This document shows, piece after piece, positions 53,755-61,783 of a stretch of DNA of 64,000 nt (position 1 is the stretch's first letter; every line of letters starts with the position of its first letter). Origin of the DNA: Streptomyces sp. AC1-42W (lineage in GTDB: Bacteria > Actinomycetota > Actinomycetes > Streptomycetales > Streptomycetaceae). The stretch spans positions 2,190,001 to 2,254,000 of the forward strand of contig NZ_QKWY01000001.1 of assembly GCF_003248355.1 (NCBI RefSeq). The letters are read 5' to 3'. Position numbers and translations under genes: made by a program. Below the pieces are notes generated by a model. The model ran no database searches, was not told where the DNA came from, and saw only the letters and a program-made list of their open reading frames with translations.

Positions 53755-54010
53755 TTCCTCCGGCGGACGCGTCCTCTTCCGTCGGAGGGACGAGAACCGA
53801 GCCGGTCCCCGCGGTACCACCCTCCTTGGCCCCGGGCCTGCGCCCCGGACCCCCTCATTGGGGTGCGATGCCGGTTCTACTGGCCCGCTCGGGGCGTTCT
53901 TCCGGCGGCTCCGGGGTGATCTTCGCGTCGCGCTCGCCTCCGGGCTCCCACCGTCCCCGGATCGCTACTGGCCGCGTACGACGCTACTCGTCCCATCCAC
54001 GCCTCTCGCT
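53755..54010 (-). ncRNA. T-box riboswitch of ileS
   Basis: On the minus strand the leader contains AAGGAGGGTGGTACCGCGG (53809-53827), the canonical T-box sequence, and the CAGTAGAACCGG element typical of actinobacterial ileS leaders. The Ile codon ATC (53918-53920) sits in an internal loop closed by CCGGGG/CCCCGG. Downstream, CCTCCG can pair with the ileS RBS CGGAGG, and there is no terminator. It is therefore expected to control translation initiation in response to uncharged tRNA-Ile. Confidence 0.93.
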
Positions 54011-54016
54011 GAGGCC

Positions 54017-54045
54017 AGTGTACGGGCCGCGGCGGGCGCTGTCCG
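54017..54045 (-). promoter_or_regulatory. Promoter of the ileS T-box transcript
   Basis: CGGACA (54040-54045), 17-base spacer, TACACT (54017-54022) on the minus strand. Transcription would start near 54010, just upstream of the T-box stem I. The rest of the gap to ddbA (54046-54307) shows no recognisable element except the ddbA RBS. Confidence 0.7.
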
Positions 54046-54307
54046 ACCGGTTTGCGCGGGGGCCGGGCGTGACCCGAATGGCCATACGGCCCGCACCGGA
54101 CCGGAGCGCGGCGGGGCGCACGGGGCGAAGGCCGGATTACCCGGCGGGGAGCTGGGCACAACGGATGCAGGCACGCGGTGATCCGGACACGGGAGGGCGC
54201 GGGGAGGGGCGGTGCGGCGGCGTGCCCCGTTGCCGCGCGGGCGGGGTCGACTTATCGTCCCAGCACGACTCGCGTGCAAGATCACAATCCGTGAAGGGGC
54301 CGCGGCC

Positions 54308-55030
54308 ATGGTGGAGAAGAAGGCGCCCGCGAAGAAGGCGCCGGCCAAGAAGGCAGCGGCGAAGAAGACGGCGGCGAAGAAGACGGCGGCGAAGAAGACG
54401 GCGGCGAAGAAGACGGCGTCCGCAGGGAAGAAGACCTCCGCCTCCTCGGCGGAGGGCCGCAGGACCACGCCGAAGAAGACCGGGGCCGACGCGGCCCCGG
54501 CGACCACGGGGGCGGCCGAGGCCGCCGAGCAGACGGGAGCCCACACGGTGGCAGCCAAGAAGAGCCCGGCCAGTACGCGGACCGCCGACCAGGACACGGC
54601 GCCGGTGCCGCCCGCCCGCGCCGCCACGGCGCCCGGCGAGCTGGCCGTGCGGCCGGGCGAGGAGCCCTGGACGGCCGAGGAGGTCGCCTCCGCGCGCGAG
54701 GAGCTGACCGGTGAGGTGACCAGGCTCCGCAACGAGCTGGAGGCGTCCGGCATGGCGCTCGCCGGGCTGATGCGGGACTCCGGCGACGGGGCGGGCGACG
54801 ACGAGGCCGATACCGGCACCAAGAACATCACCCGCGAGCACGAGATGCAGCTCGCCGCCAACGCGCAGGAGATGCTGGACCAGACCGAGCGGGCGCTGGC
54901 CCGTCTTGAGGCCGGTACGTACGGGCTGTGCGAGGTCTGCGGCAAGCCGATCGGCAAGGCGCGGATGCAGGCGTTCCCGCGGGCCACCCTCTGTGTCGAG
55001 GACAAGCAGAAGCAGGAGCGAAGGGGCTGA
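54308..55030 (+). CDS. ddbA: H1-like/DksA-like bifunctional nucleoid protein DdbA
   Basis: 240-aa protein joining two unrelated parts. Residues about 3-50 are Lys/Ala repeats (four tandem AAKKT-type units) like the tail of eukaryotic histone H1. After a Thr/Ala/Pro linker, residues about 145-240 form a DksA/TraR-type coiled coil and zinc finger (CEVCGKPIGKARMQAFPRATLC). The fourth zinc Cys is replaced: the second pair reads CVED, leaving three Cys. The S. coelicolor orthologue SCO2075 has been described as DdbA, binding DNA and modulating transcription. ATG at 54308 with AAGGGG upstream. Confidence 0.92.
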   Translation: MVEKKAPAKKAPAKKAAAKKTAAKKTAAKKTAAKKTASAGKKTSASSAEGRRTTPKKTGADAAPATTGAAEAAEQTGAHTVAAKKSPASTRTADQDTAPVPPARAATAPGELAVRPGEEPWTAEEVASAREELTGEVTRLRNELEASGMALAGLMRDSGDGAGDDEADTGTKNITREHEMQLAANAQEMLDQTERALARLEAGTYGLCEVCGKPIGKARMQAFPRATLCVEDKQKQERRG

Positions 55031-55088
55031 TCCGCACACCTGTGCCGTACCCTCGACTATCAGTCGGGAACTAGGTTGAGGGACTCAC

Positions 55089-55712
55089 GTGGCTGAGGCG
55101 GAGCGCATCATCGACACGCCGGACATCACCGGAACCGAGGGCGACGGCGAGGCGGCGCCGGAGGGGCAGGACACCGGCGCCACGGCCGAGGCCGGGGCCA
55201 CCGCGGTCGACCGGTCGGCGGCCACCCGCCGGCGCCGGGTCATCCTGCTGTTCTGCGTCGCCCTCGTCGCCTACCTCATCGACCTCGGCAGCAAGATGCT
55301 CGTCGTGGCGAAGCTGGAGCACCAGGAGCCGATCGAGCTGATCGGCGACTGGCTCAAACTCGACGCCATCCGCAACTCGGGCGCCGCCTTCGGCTTCGGC
55401 GAGGCGTTCACCTTCATCTTCACGGCCATCGCGGCGACCGTCATCGTGGTGATCGCCCGGCTCGCCCGCAAGCTGTACAGCCTGCCGTGGGCCATCGCGC
55501 TCGGGCTGCTGCTCGGCGGGGCGCTCGGCAACCTCACCGACCGCGTCTTCCGCGCGCCGGGCGTGTTCGAGGGCGCGGTGGTGGACTTCATCGCCCCCGC
55601 GCACTTCGCCATCTTCAACCTGGCCGACTCCGCGATTGTCTGCGGCGGCATCCTGATCGTGCTCCTCTCCTTCAAGGGCCTGGACCCGGACGGCACCGTG
55701 CACAAGGACTAG
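55089..55712 (+). CDS. lspA: Lipoprotein signal peptidase LspA
   Basis: 207-aa aspartic membrane peptidase that removes signal peptides from prolipoproteins. An acidic cytoplasmic N terminus of about 48 residues precedes four transmembrane helices. The catalytic aspartates lie in [10 protein letters not shown] and IFNLADSAI, and NSGAAFGF is conserved. The GTG at 55089 lies 58 bases after ddbA. The pseudouridine synthase gene starts 23 bases after its stop, the usual lspA-rluD pairing. Confidence 0.96.
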   Translation: MAEAERIIDTPDITGTEGDGEAAPEGQDTGATAEAGATAVDRSAATRRRRVILLFCVALVAYLIDLGSKMLVVAKLEHQEPIELIGDWLKLDAIRNSGAAFGFGEAFTFIFTAIAATVIVVIARLARKLYSLPWAIALGLLLGGALGNLTDRVFRAPGVFEGAVVDFIAPAHFAIFNLADSAIVCGGILIVLLSFKGLDPDGTVHKD

Positions 55713-55735
55713 GGGACGCAAGGCATACTCGACTG

Positions 55736-56677
55736 GTGAGTACGCAACCCGAGGTCCGCACCCTGCCCGTCCCCGATGGTCTGGAGGGCGAGCGCGTCGA
55801 CGCCGCCATCTCCCGGATGTTCGGGTTCTCCCGCACCAAGGCCGCCGATCTGGCCGCCTCCGGCAAGGTGCAGGTGGACGGCGCGGTGGTCGGCAAGTCC
55901 GAGCGGGTGCACGGCGGTGCCTGGCTGGAAGTGGAGATGCCGCAGGCGCCCGCCCCGGTCCGGGTCGTCGCCGAACCCGTCGAGGGCATGGAGATCGTCC
56001 ACGACGACGACGACATCGTGGTCATCGTGAAGCCGGTCGGCGTCGCCGCCCACCCCAGCCCCGGCTGGACCGGCACCACCGTCATCGGCGGCCTCGCCGC
56101 CGCCGGGTACCGCATCTCCACCTCCGGCGCCGCCGAGCGCCAGGGCATCGTCCACCGTCTCGACGTCGGCACCTCCGGACTGATGGTCGTCGCCAAGTCC
56201 GAGCGCGCCTACACCCTGCTCAAGGCCCAGTTCCGCGACCGGGTCGTCGAGAAGAAGTACAACGCGCTGGTCCAGGGCCACCCGGACCCGATGAGCGGCA
56301 CCATCGACGCCCCCATCGGCCGCCACCCCAACCACGACTACAAGTGGGCGGTCGTCGCGGACGGCAAGGCATCCGTCACGCACTACGACCTCATCGAGGC
56401 GTACCGGGCCGCCAGCCTCCTGGACATCAAGCTGGAGACCGGCCGCACCCACCAGATCCGGGTGCACATGTCCGCCCACCGCCACCCCTGCGTCGGCGAC
56501 CTCACCTACGGCGCCGACCCCACCATGGCCAAGCGCCTCGGCCTGACCCGGCAGTGGCTGCACGCGGTCAAGCTGGGCTTCGAGCACCCCTCGGACGGGC
56601 GCTGGGTCGAGTTCACCAGCTCCTACCCCGAGGACCTCCAGCGGGCGCTGGACCGGATCGCGGCGGAGAGCCGCTGA
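55736..56677 (+). CDS. RluD-type 23S rRNA pseudouridine synthase
   Basis: 313-aa enzyme of the RluA/RluD family. An S4 RNA-binding domain spans about 15-75 ([20 protein letters not shown]), the catalytic Asp is in [16 protein letters not shown], and [10 protein letters not shown] and the C-terminal [13 protein letters not shown] complete the signature. Probably modifies helix 69 or related sites of 23S rRNA. The GTG at 55736 has no clear RBS; CATACT six bases upstream suggests an additional leaderless promoter. Confidence 0.93.
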   Translation: MSTQPEVRTLPVPDGLEGERVDAAISRMFGFSRTKAADLAASGKVQVDGAVVGKSERVHGGAWLEVEMPQAPAPVRVVAEPVEGMEIVHDDDDIVVIVKPVGVAAHPSPGWTGTTVIGGLAAAGYRISTSGAAERQGIVHRLDVGTSGLMVVAKSERAYTLLKAQFRDRVVEKKYNALVQGHPDPMSGTIDAPIGRHPNHDYKWAVVADGKASVTHYDLIEAYRAASLLDIKLETGRTHQIRVHMSAHRHPCVGDLTYGADPTMAKRLGLTRQWLHAVKLGFEHPSDGRWVEFTSSYPEDLQRALDRIAAESR

Positions 56678-56690
56678 ACCAGGCGCCCCC

Positions 56691-58277
56691 ATGGACCAGA
56701 TGTCACTGCTGCTCCTGCTGCTGCTCGGAGCCGTGGTCACGGTGCCGCTCGGGGACCGGCTGAAGCTGCCGGCGCCGGTCCTGATGACCCTGTTCGGGGC
56801 CGTGCTGGCCTTCGCCAGCTTCGTGCCCGACGTGGACATCCCGCCGGAGATCATCCTCCCCGCCCTGCTGCCCCCGCTGCTCTACGCGTCCGTGCAGCGC
56901 ACCTCCTGGCGGCAGTTCGCGGCGAACAAGCGGCCCATCTTCCTGCTGGCCGTGGCGCTGGTCTTCCTGACGACCGCGGCGGTCGCCGTGGTGGCCGACG
57001 CGATCGTGCCGGGGCTGCCGCTGGCCGCCGCCGTCGCCCTCGGCGCGCTCGTCGCCCCGCCGGACCCGGTCGCGGCCACCGCCGTCGCCGGGTCGGTCGG
57101 ACTGCCCCGCCGGCTGGTCTCCATCCTGGAGGGCGAGGGCCTGTTCAACGACGTCACCGCGATCGTGCTCTACCACGTGGCCATCGCGGCGGCGGTCAGC
57201 GGAACGTTCTCGCTGCCCGAGGCGTTCGGGCTGCTGGCGCTGTCCGCCGTGGTCGCCGTCGCGGTCGGGGTCGCGCTCGGCTGGCTCACCATCAAACTGA
57301 TGGGGTTGCTCGGCGACGCCACCCTCCAGGTCGGGCTGACCCTGCTGGTGCCGTTCGTCAGCTACGCGCTCGCCGAGGAGCTGATGGGCTCCGGCGTCCT
57401 CGCGGTGCTGATGACCGCGATGTTCCTCGCGGAGCACACCGCGGACGCCGACGACGTCCTCGGCCGGCTCACCGGACGCACCTTCTGGGAGATCGTCGAC
57501 ACCCTCGTCACCGGGATCGCCTTCGGCCTGATCGGCCTCGAACTGCACAACGTGTTCGGTACGGCGGACGGGCGCGGGCCGGAGATGACGGGCTGGGGCC
57601 TCGCCGTCGTCGCGGTCGTCGTCGGCGTACGGCTGCTCTATCTGCTTCCCGCCACCTGGCTGGCCAAGCGGCTGCACACCCGGCGGGACGTCAGCGAGGA
57701 GATCCCCACCAGCTGGCGGGAGACCGTCGTCATGTGGTGGGCCGGGATGCGCGGGGTGGCCTCCGTCGCGCTGGCCCTGGCGATCCCGCTCAAGACGGAC
57801 GACGGCAGTCCGTTCCCCGGCCGCGACGAGATCGTCTTCATCGCGTTCTCCGTGATCATGGTGACCCTGGTCTTCCAGGGGCTGACCCTGCCCTGGCTGG
57901 TGCGGCGGCTCGGGGTGCGCGCGGACACCGACGCCGAAGCGGCCCTGGAACGGGAACTGGCGGTCCGGGCGGCGACGGCGGCCCGGCAGCGGCTCAAGAC
58001 CATCGAGGAGACCGAGGACCTCCCCGAGGAGGTCGTCGAGCGGCTGCACCGGCTGGCCTACGAGGTGGGGGCCCGGATCAGCCCCGAGATGGGCGACGAC
58101 GAACGGCGCGAGGCCTACGCCAGGCGCGTCGAGCGGTTCCGCACGGTCGGCCGCGTCCAGCGCGAGATGATGTCGGCCGCCCGCCACGCGGTGCTCGCCG
58201 CGCGCAGCGAACCCGGCGCCGACCCCGAGGTCGTGGACCGGGTGCTGCGGCAGCTCGACGTGCGCAGCCTGCGCTGA
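56691..58277 (+). CDS. CPA1-family Na+/H+ antiporter
   Basis: 528-aa cation/proton antiporter with about twelve transmembrane helices in residues 3-400. The ion-binding motifs are ALVAPPDPVAATAV and EGEGLFNDVTAIVLYHV (Asn-Asp pair), and MWWAGMRGVASVALALAIP is the conserved Arg helix. A cytoplasmic helical tail of about 110 residues (Glu/Arg-rich) follows. ATG start 13 bases after the pseudouridine synthase. It converges with the MscS gene, only 6 bases between stop codons and no obvious terminator. Confidence 0.92.
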   Translation: MDQMSLLLLLLLGAVVTVPLGDRLKLPAPVLMTLFGAVLAFASFVPDVDIPPEIILPALLPPLLYASVQRTSWRQFAANKRPIFLLAVALVFLTTAAVAVVADAIVPGLPLAAAVALGALVAPPDPVAATAVAGSVGLPRRLVSILEGEGLFNDVTAIVLYHVAIAAAVSGTFSLPEAFGLLALSAVVAVAVGVALGWLTIKLMGLLGDATLQVGLTLLVPFVSYALAEELMGSGVLAVLMTAMFLAEHTADADDVLGRLTGRTFWEIVDTLVTGIAFGLIGLELHNVFGTADGRGPEMTGWGLAVVAVVVGVRLLYLLPATWLAKRLHTRRDVSEEIPTSWRETVVMWWAGMRGVASVALALAIPLKTDDGSPFPGRDEIVFIAFSVIMVTLVFQGLTLPWLVRRLGVRADTDAEAALERELAVRAATAARQRLKTIEETEDLPEEVVERLHRLAYEVGARISPEMGDDERREAYARRVERFRTVGRVQREMMSAARHAVLAARSEPGADPEVVDRVLRQLDVRSLR

Positions 58278-58283
58278 GGGCGG

Positions 58284-59417
58284 TCAGCCGCGCCCCGTGC
58301 GCGGGGCCCTGTCCCAGCCGTTCGCGGGCTTGTCGTCCCGGCCGTTCAGCGGGACGGACGGCCGGGCGCCGTCGGGCGGCAGCGCCGCGGGGGCCGTCGC
58401 GACGCGCGGCAGCGCGTACGGGTGGTGGTCGCGCAGCCAGCCGACCAGCTGCTCGCGCACCGCGCAGCGGGCCGTCCAGATGTCGTCCGCGTCCTTCGCC
58501 GTGACGACCGCCCGCACCTGGATCGTCGTGGGCGTGGTGTCGGTGACCGCGAGCGACCAGTTCCGGCCGTCCCAGGCGGCGCAGTCGCCGAGGATGTCCC
58601 GCAGCTTGTCGCGCATCGCCGCGATGGGCGCCGAGTGGTCCAGATGGAAGTAGACCGAGCCCGTCATCTGCGCGCCCCCGCGCGACCAGTTCTCGAACGG
58701 CTGGGCCGTGAAGTAGGAGACGGGCATCGTGATCCGCCGCTCGTCCCACGTGCGCACCGCGAGGAAGGTCAGCCTGATCTCCTCGATCGTGCCCCACTCG
58801 CCGTCCACCACCACCGTGTCGCCGATGCGGACCATGTCCCCGAACGCGATCTGGAGTCCGGCGAAGAGGTTGCCGAGCGTGGACTGGGCCGCGACACCGG
58901 CGACGATGCCGAGCACCCCGGCCGAGGCCAGCATCGAGGTGCCGACCGTCTGCATCGCCGGGAACGTCAGCAGCATCGCCGCGACGGCCACGATCGTCAC
59001 CACCGCGACGACCACCCGCTGGATCAGCGTCACCTGGGTGCGCACCCGCCGCACCCGCGCGGGGTCGCGGTTGTGGGCCGCCGCGTAGCGCGCGTACACC
59101 GAGTCGACCACCGCTATGGCGCTGCGCACCACCAGCCAGGCGGAGGCCCCGATCAGCACCAGCGTCAGCAGTCGCCCGATGCCCACGTGGTGGTCGCGGA
59201 CCGCGCCGAGCCGGGTCTGCGCGTACGTGCCGCGCAGCAGCGCCGCGCACATGACCAGCTGGAACGGAACACGGCAGCGCCGCAGCAGACCCCACAGCGG
59301 GGTCTCGTGGTGCCGGGCGTCGGCGCGTCTGAGCAGCAGGTCCAGCAGCCAGCCGGCCGCCAGGGTGATCGCGACCGAGCCGCCCAGGACGATCAGCGGT
59401 CGCAGTACGTTCTCCAT
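58284..59417 (-). CDS. MscS-family mechanosensitive channel
   Basis: 377-aa small-conductance-type channel. Transmembrane helices lie at about 4-24, 45-65, 85-105 and 130-155; the pore helix is TSMLASAGVLGIVAGVAAQSTLGNLFAGLQIA and the beta domain follows with MVRIGDTVVVDGEWGTIEEI. The C-terminal 40 residues are Pro/Arg-rich. The ATG at 59417 is chosen for the RBS GGAGAG seven bases upstream; ATG 59432 is an alternative. Divergent from the hydrolase gene with only 46 bases between starts. Confidence 0.92.
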   Translation of the reverse strand: MENVLRPLIVLGGSVAITLAAGWLLDLLLRRADARHHETPLWGLLRRCRVPFQLVMCAALLRGTYAQTRLGAVRDHHVGIGRLLTLVLIGASAWLVVRSAIAVVDSVYARYAAAHNRDPARVRRVRTQVTLIQRVVVAVVTIVAVAAMLLTFPAMQTVGTSMLASAGVLGIVAGVAAQSTLGNLFAGLQIAFGDMVRIGDTVVVDGEWGTIEEIRLTFLAVRTWDERRITMPVSYFTAQPFENWSRGGAQMTGSVYFHLDHSAPIAAMRDKLRDILGDCAAWDGRNWSLAVTDTTPTTIQVRAVVTAKDADDIWTARCAVREQLVGWLRDHHPYALPRVATAPAALPPDGARPSVPLNGRDDKPANGWDRAPRTGRG

Positions 59418-59463
59418 GCTGTCGCTCTCCATCGTCTCGAACGCAACTGGCACCATGGGCCTC

Positions 59464-60033
59464 ATGAACATCATGCTTTTCCACTCGATGTACGGTCCGC
59501 GCCCCGCGGTCCATGCCGCGGCCGACCGGCTGCGCGCCGCAGGGCACGAGGTGCGCGTGCCCGATCTGTTCGAGGGGCACACCTTCGAATCGGTGGAGGA
59601 AGCGGAGGCGTTCCGGGAGCGGACCGGCAAGGAGGAGCTGCTGAAGCGGGCCGTCCTCGCCGCCGCGCCCTACTCCGACCGGGGCCTGGTGTACGCGGGA
59701 TTCTCGCTGGGCGCCTCGATCGCCCAGACGCTGGCGCTCGGCGACGCGAAGGCGCGCGGGCTGCTGCTCCTGCACGGCACGTCGGACATCGCGGAGAACG
59801 CCTCGGTGGACGAGCTGCCGGTGCAGCTGCACGTGGCCGACCCGGACCCGTACGAGACGCCGGACTGGCTGAACTCGTGGTACCTGGACATGCGGCGCAC
59901 CGGCGCCGACGTGGAGATCTACCGCTATCCGGGCGCCGGGCACCTGTTCACCGACCCGGAGCTGCCCGACTTCGACCGGGCGGCGGCTGAACTGGCCTGG
60001 CGGGTCGCGATCGGCTTCCTCGCCACGCTGTGA
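59464..60033 (+). CDS. Dienelactone hydrolase-like alpha/beta hydrolase
   Basis: 189-aa small hydrolase. The nucleophile elbow reads VYAGFSLGASIAQ with Ser where true dienelactone hydrolases have Cys. The acid is probably the Asp in LHVADPDPY and the base is the His in YPGAGHLFTD. The N terminus NIMLFHSMYGPRPAV lacks a signal peptide. The substrate is unknown. A strong terminator follows. Confidence 0.87.
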   Translation: MNIMLFHSMYGPRPAVHAAADRLRAAGHEVRVPDLFEGHTFESVEEAEAFRERTGKEELLKRAVLAAAPYSDRGLVYAGFSLGASIAQTLALGDAKARGLLLLHGTSDIAENASVDELPVQLHVADPDPYETPDWLNSWYLDMRRTGADVEIYRYPGAGHLFTDPELPDFDRAAAELAWRVAIGFLATL

Positions 60034-60052
60034 CGCACGGGGCGGGGTGACG

Positions 60053-60091
60053 CACGAGGGCCCCGCGCGGCGGTCGCGCGGGGCCCCCGTG
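60053..60091. terminator. Bidirectional terminator
   Basis: A 12-bp perfect stem (60058-60069 with 60075-60086) extends by four more pairs after one mismatch. It lies between the convergent hydrolase and DsbA-like genes. Confidence 0.88.
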
Positions 60092-60113
60092 TGTGGGGTG
60101 CGGCCGGTGCCGG

Positions 60114-60938
60114 TCAGCCCTTGAGCGCGGTGGTCATCGCCGCGTTGAACTCCTCGACGGTCATCGGCGCGTTCTTGTTGTCGCTGCCGGTGACCTTCTT
60201 GTCGTCCATGACGAGGGTGGGCGTGCCCTGGAAGTCGTACTTCTCGCCGTCCTCGTTGAACTTCTTGCTCAGGGTCAGCGCCCACTTGTCGTAGGTGCCG
60301 TCGTGCACCGCCTTCTGGAACTCCTTGTTGCCCTTGAGTTCCTTCACGGTGTCGGCCACCTCGATGAGGTAGTCGCTGTCCTTGAACTTGTCGTCCGTCT
60401 CCTCCGGGTGGTACTTCGCCGAGTAGAGCGCCGACTTGTACTCCATGAAGGCCTCGGGGCTCACGTCCAGTGCCGCGCCCAGGGCGCTCAGGGCGTTGCG
60501 GGAGCCCTCGCCGGGGATGTTGGTGTCCAGGAAGGAGGCGCCGATGAACTGCACCTTGTACTTGCCGTCGTCGATGTCCTTCTTCATCGTCGGGCCGACG
60601 GTCTGTTCGAGCTGGGCGCAGATGGGGCAGCGCGGGTCCTCGTAGATCTTGAGGGTCTTCTTGGCGCTGTCCTTGCCGACGACCACGGTGGTGCCGTCCT
60701 TGCCGGAGGTGTTCGCGGGGGCGACCAGCTTCGCGTCGGCCGCCTCCTCCCAGCGGGACGGCTTGTTCATCTGCTGCCAGGCGAAGGCGATGCCGCCGAC
60801 GACCGCGATGCCGGCCACGACCGACACGCCGACGATGACCTGCCGGCGGGCCCGGTCCTTCTTGGCCTGGCGCTCGCGCTCCGCGCGCAGCCGCTCGCGG
60901 GCGGCGGACTTGCTGGCCTGGCTGTTGCGCTTGCTCAT
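60114..60938 (-). CDS. DsbA-like membrane-anchored thioredoxin-fold protein
   Basis: 274-aa extracytoplasmic thiol-disulphide oxidoreductase. A strongly basic, Arg/Ala-rich cytoplasmic N terminus of about 33 residues is followed by one transmembrane anchor (about 34-54). The Thioredoxin_4/DsbA domain has the active site DPRCPICAQ and the cis-Pro loop FQGTPTLVMDD. Its length and order match the actinobacterial MtrAB-adjacent DsbA-like family. It probably introduces or rearranges disulphides in secreted proteins. ATG at 60938 with GGAGAACATC upstream. The neighbouring membrane protein starts further upstream on the same strand, so the two are probably co-transcribed. Confidence 0.92.
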   Translation of the reverse strand: MSKRNSQASKSAARERLRAERERQAKKDRARRQVIVGVSVVAGIAVVGGIAFAWQQMNKPSRWEEAADAKLVAPANTSGKDGTTVVVGKDSAKKTLKIYEDPRCPICAQLEQTVGPTMKKDIDDGKYKVQFIGASFLDTNIPGEGSRNALSALGAALDVSPEAFMEYKSALYSAKYHPEETDDKFKDSDYLIEVADTVKELKGNKEFQKAVHDGTYDKWALTLSKKFNEDGEKYDFQGTPTLVMDDKKVTGSDNKNAPMTVEEFNAAMTTALKG

Positions 60939-60985
60939 GGTGATGTTCTCCGTGGGGTTCGCGGGGTTGTACGGGGGTCTGCTGC

Positions 60986-61720
60986 TCAGAGGGCACAGAC
61001 CCCGAGCGGCGGACCCCTCCGTCCCACGGAGTGCACGAGGAGGCGGGCGTGGACGAGCAGGTGCGGGCCCGGTGCTCCGCCGGACGTCCGGCGGCGTACG
61101 GCGCGGCCGGCCGCGCCCACCACGGCCACCGCGATCAGCAGCGGCCGGAACGCCAGCAGCGCGCACGCCCCCAGCAGCCCGGCGAGCGCCAGCTCGCCGC
61201 GGTGCAGCCAGGCGGCGGCGAGCAGCCCGACCGAGACATGGGCGGCCAGCAGCAGCCAGGGGACCAGCGGGCCGGGGGAGGCCAGCAGCGCGGCGGCGCC
61301 CCGGCCGCCCGCGGTCACCGAGGCCAGCGGGGTGCCGACGTCGCCGAGCTGGGCGCTGCCGGGGGTGTCACCGCCGCCGCACAGGACGTCGACGCCGACC
61401 GAGCGCAGCGGGCCCGCTATCGGGCCGCCCGCCGCGCCGTAGCAGAGGTGCTGGCCGGTGGTGAAGAAGGTGTCGGCGGCCAGCTCCAGCGGAACCAGCA
61501 GGCCGGCGATCGCCCCGAAGCCGCGCTGGCGCCCGGCCAGGGCGTAGGTCGCCGCGAAGACGGCCGCGGCCAGCACGGCGACGGGCACCAGCGGCAGCGG
61601 GACCTGCGAGAGCAGGACGTGGGACGCGGAGGAGAGCGTCACGACGAGCGCCGTGAAAAGCGCCGCGCGTGCCGCTCTGAGCTGCGTCCCGGATATGTCC
61701 ATCGCCCAGGAGTGTCGCAT
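60986..61720 (-). CDS. Unrecognised integral membrane protein
   Basis: 244-aa protein with about six hydrophobic segments. I do not recognise the family. It lacks a CxxC, so it is not a VKOR or DsbB-type partner by motif, but a periplasm-facing loop holds two cysteines (HLCYGAAGGPIAGP and VDVLCGGGD) 20 residues apart. It is followed 47 bases later by the DsbA-like gene on the same strand. ATG at 61720 is used; ATG at 61702 is an alternative. A TACAGG lies a few bases before the first ATG. Confidence 0.7.
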   Translation of the reverse strand: MRHSWAMDISGTQLRAARAALFTALVVTLSSASHVLLSQVPLPLVPVAVLAAAVFAATYALAGRQRGFGAIAGLLVPLELAADTFFTTGQHLCYGAAGGPIAGPLRSVGVDVLCGGGDTPGSAQLGDVGTPLASVTAGGRGAAALLASPGPLVPWLLLAAHVSVGLLAAAWLHRGELALAGLLGACALLAFRPLLIAVAVVGAAGRAVRRRTSGGAPGPHLLVHARLLVHSVGRRGPPLGVCAL

Positions 61721-61783
61721 GCGAACCTGTAAGCGAGCTCTAAAGGTTCGATTTCTCCGCCGGGAGGCCCCGCCGGGCCGCCG

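Noticed and set aside
50552..54181. 1209-codon plus-strand frame opposite ileS
   Set aside because: Antisense shadow of ileS with Val/Arg/Asp-biased composition and no recognisable domain.
54317..54420. Tandem DNA repeats considered as a CRISPR-like or satellite array
   Set aside because: They encode the Lys/Ala-rich H1-like tail of DdbA in frame and have no spacers.
60986..61720. Vitamin K epoxide reductase or DsbB partner of the DsbA-like protein
   Set aside because: No CxxC and no VKOR signature is visible, so the product is left unassigned.
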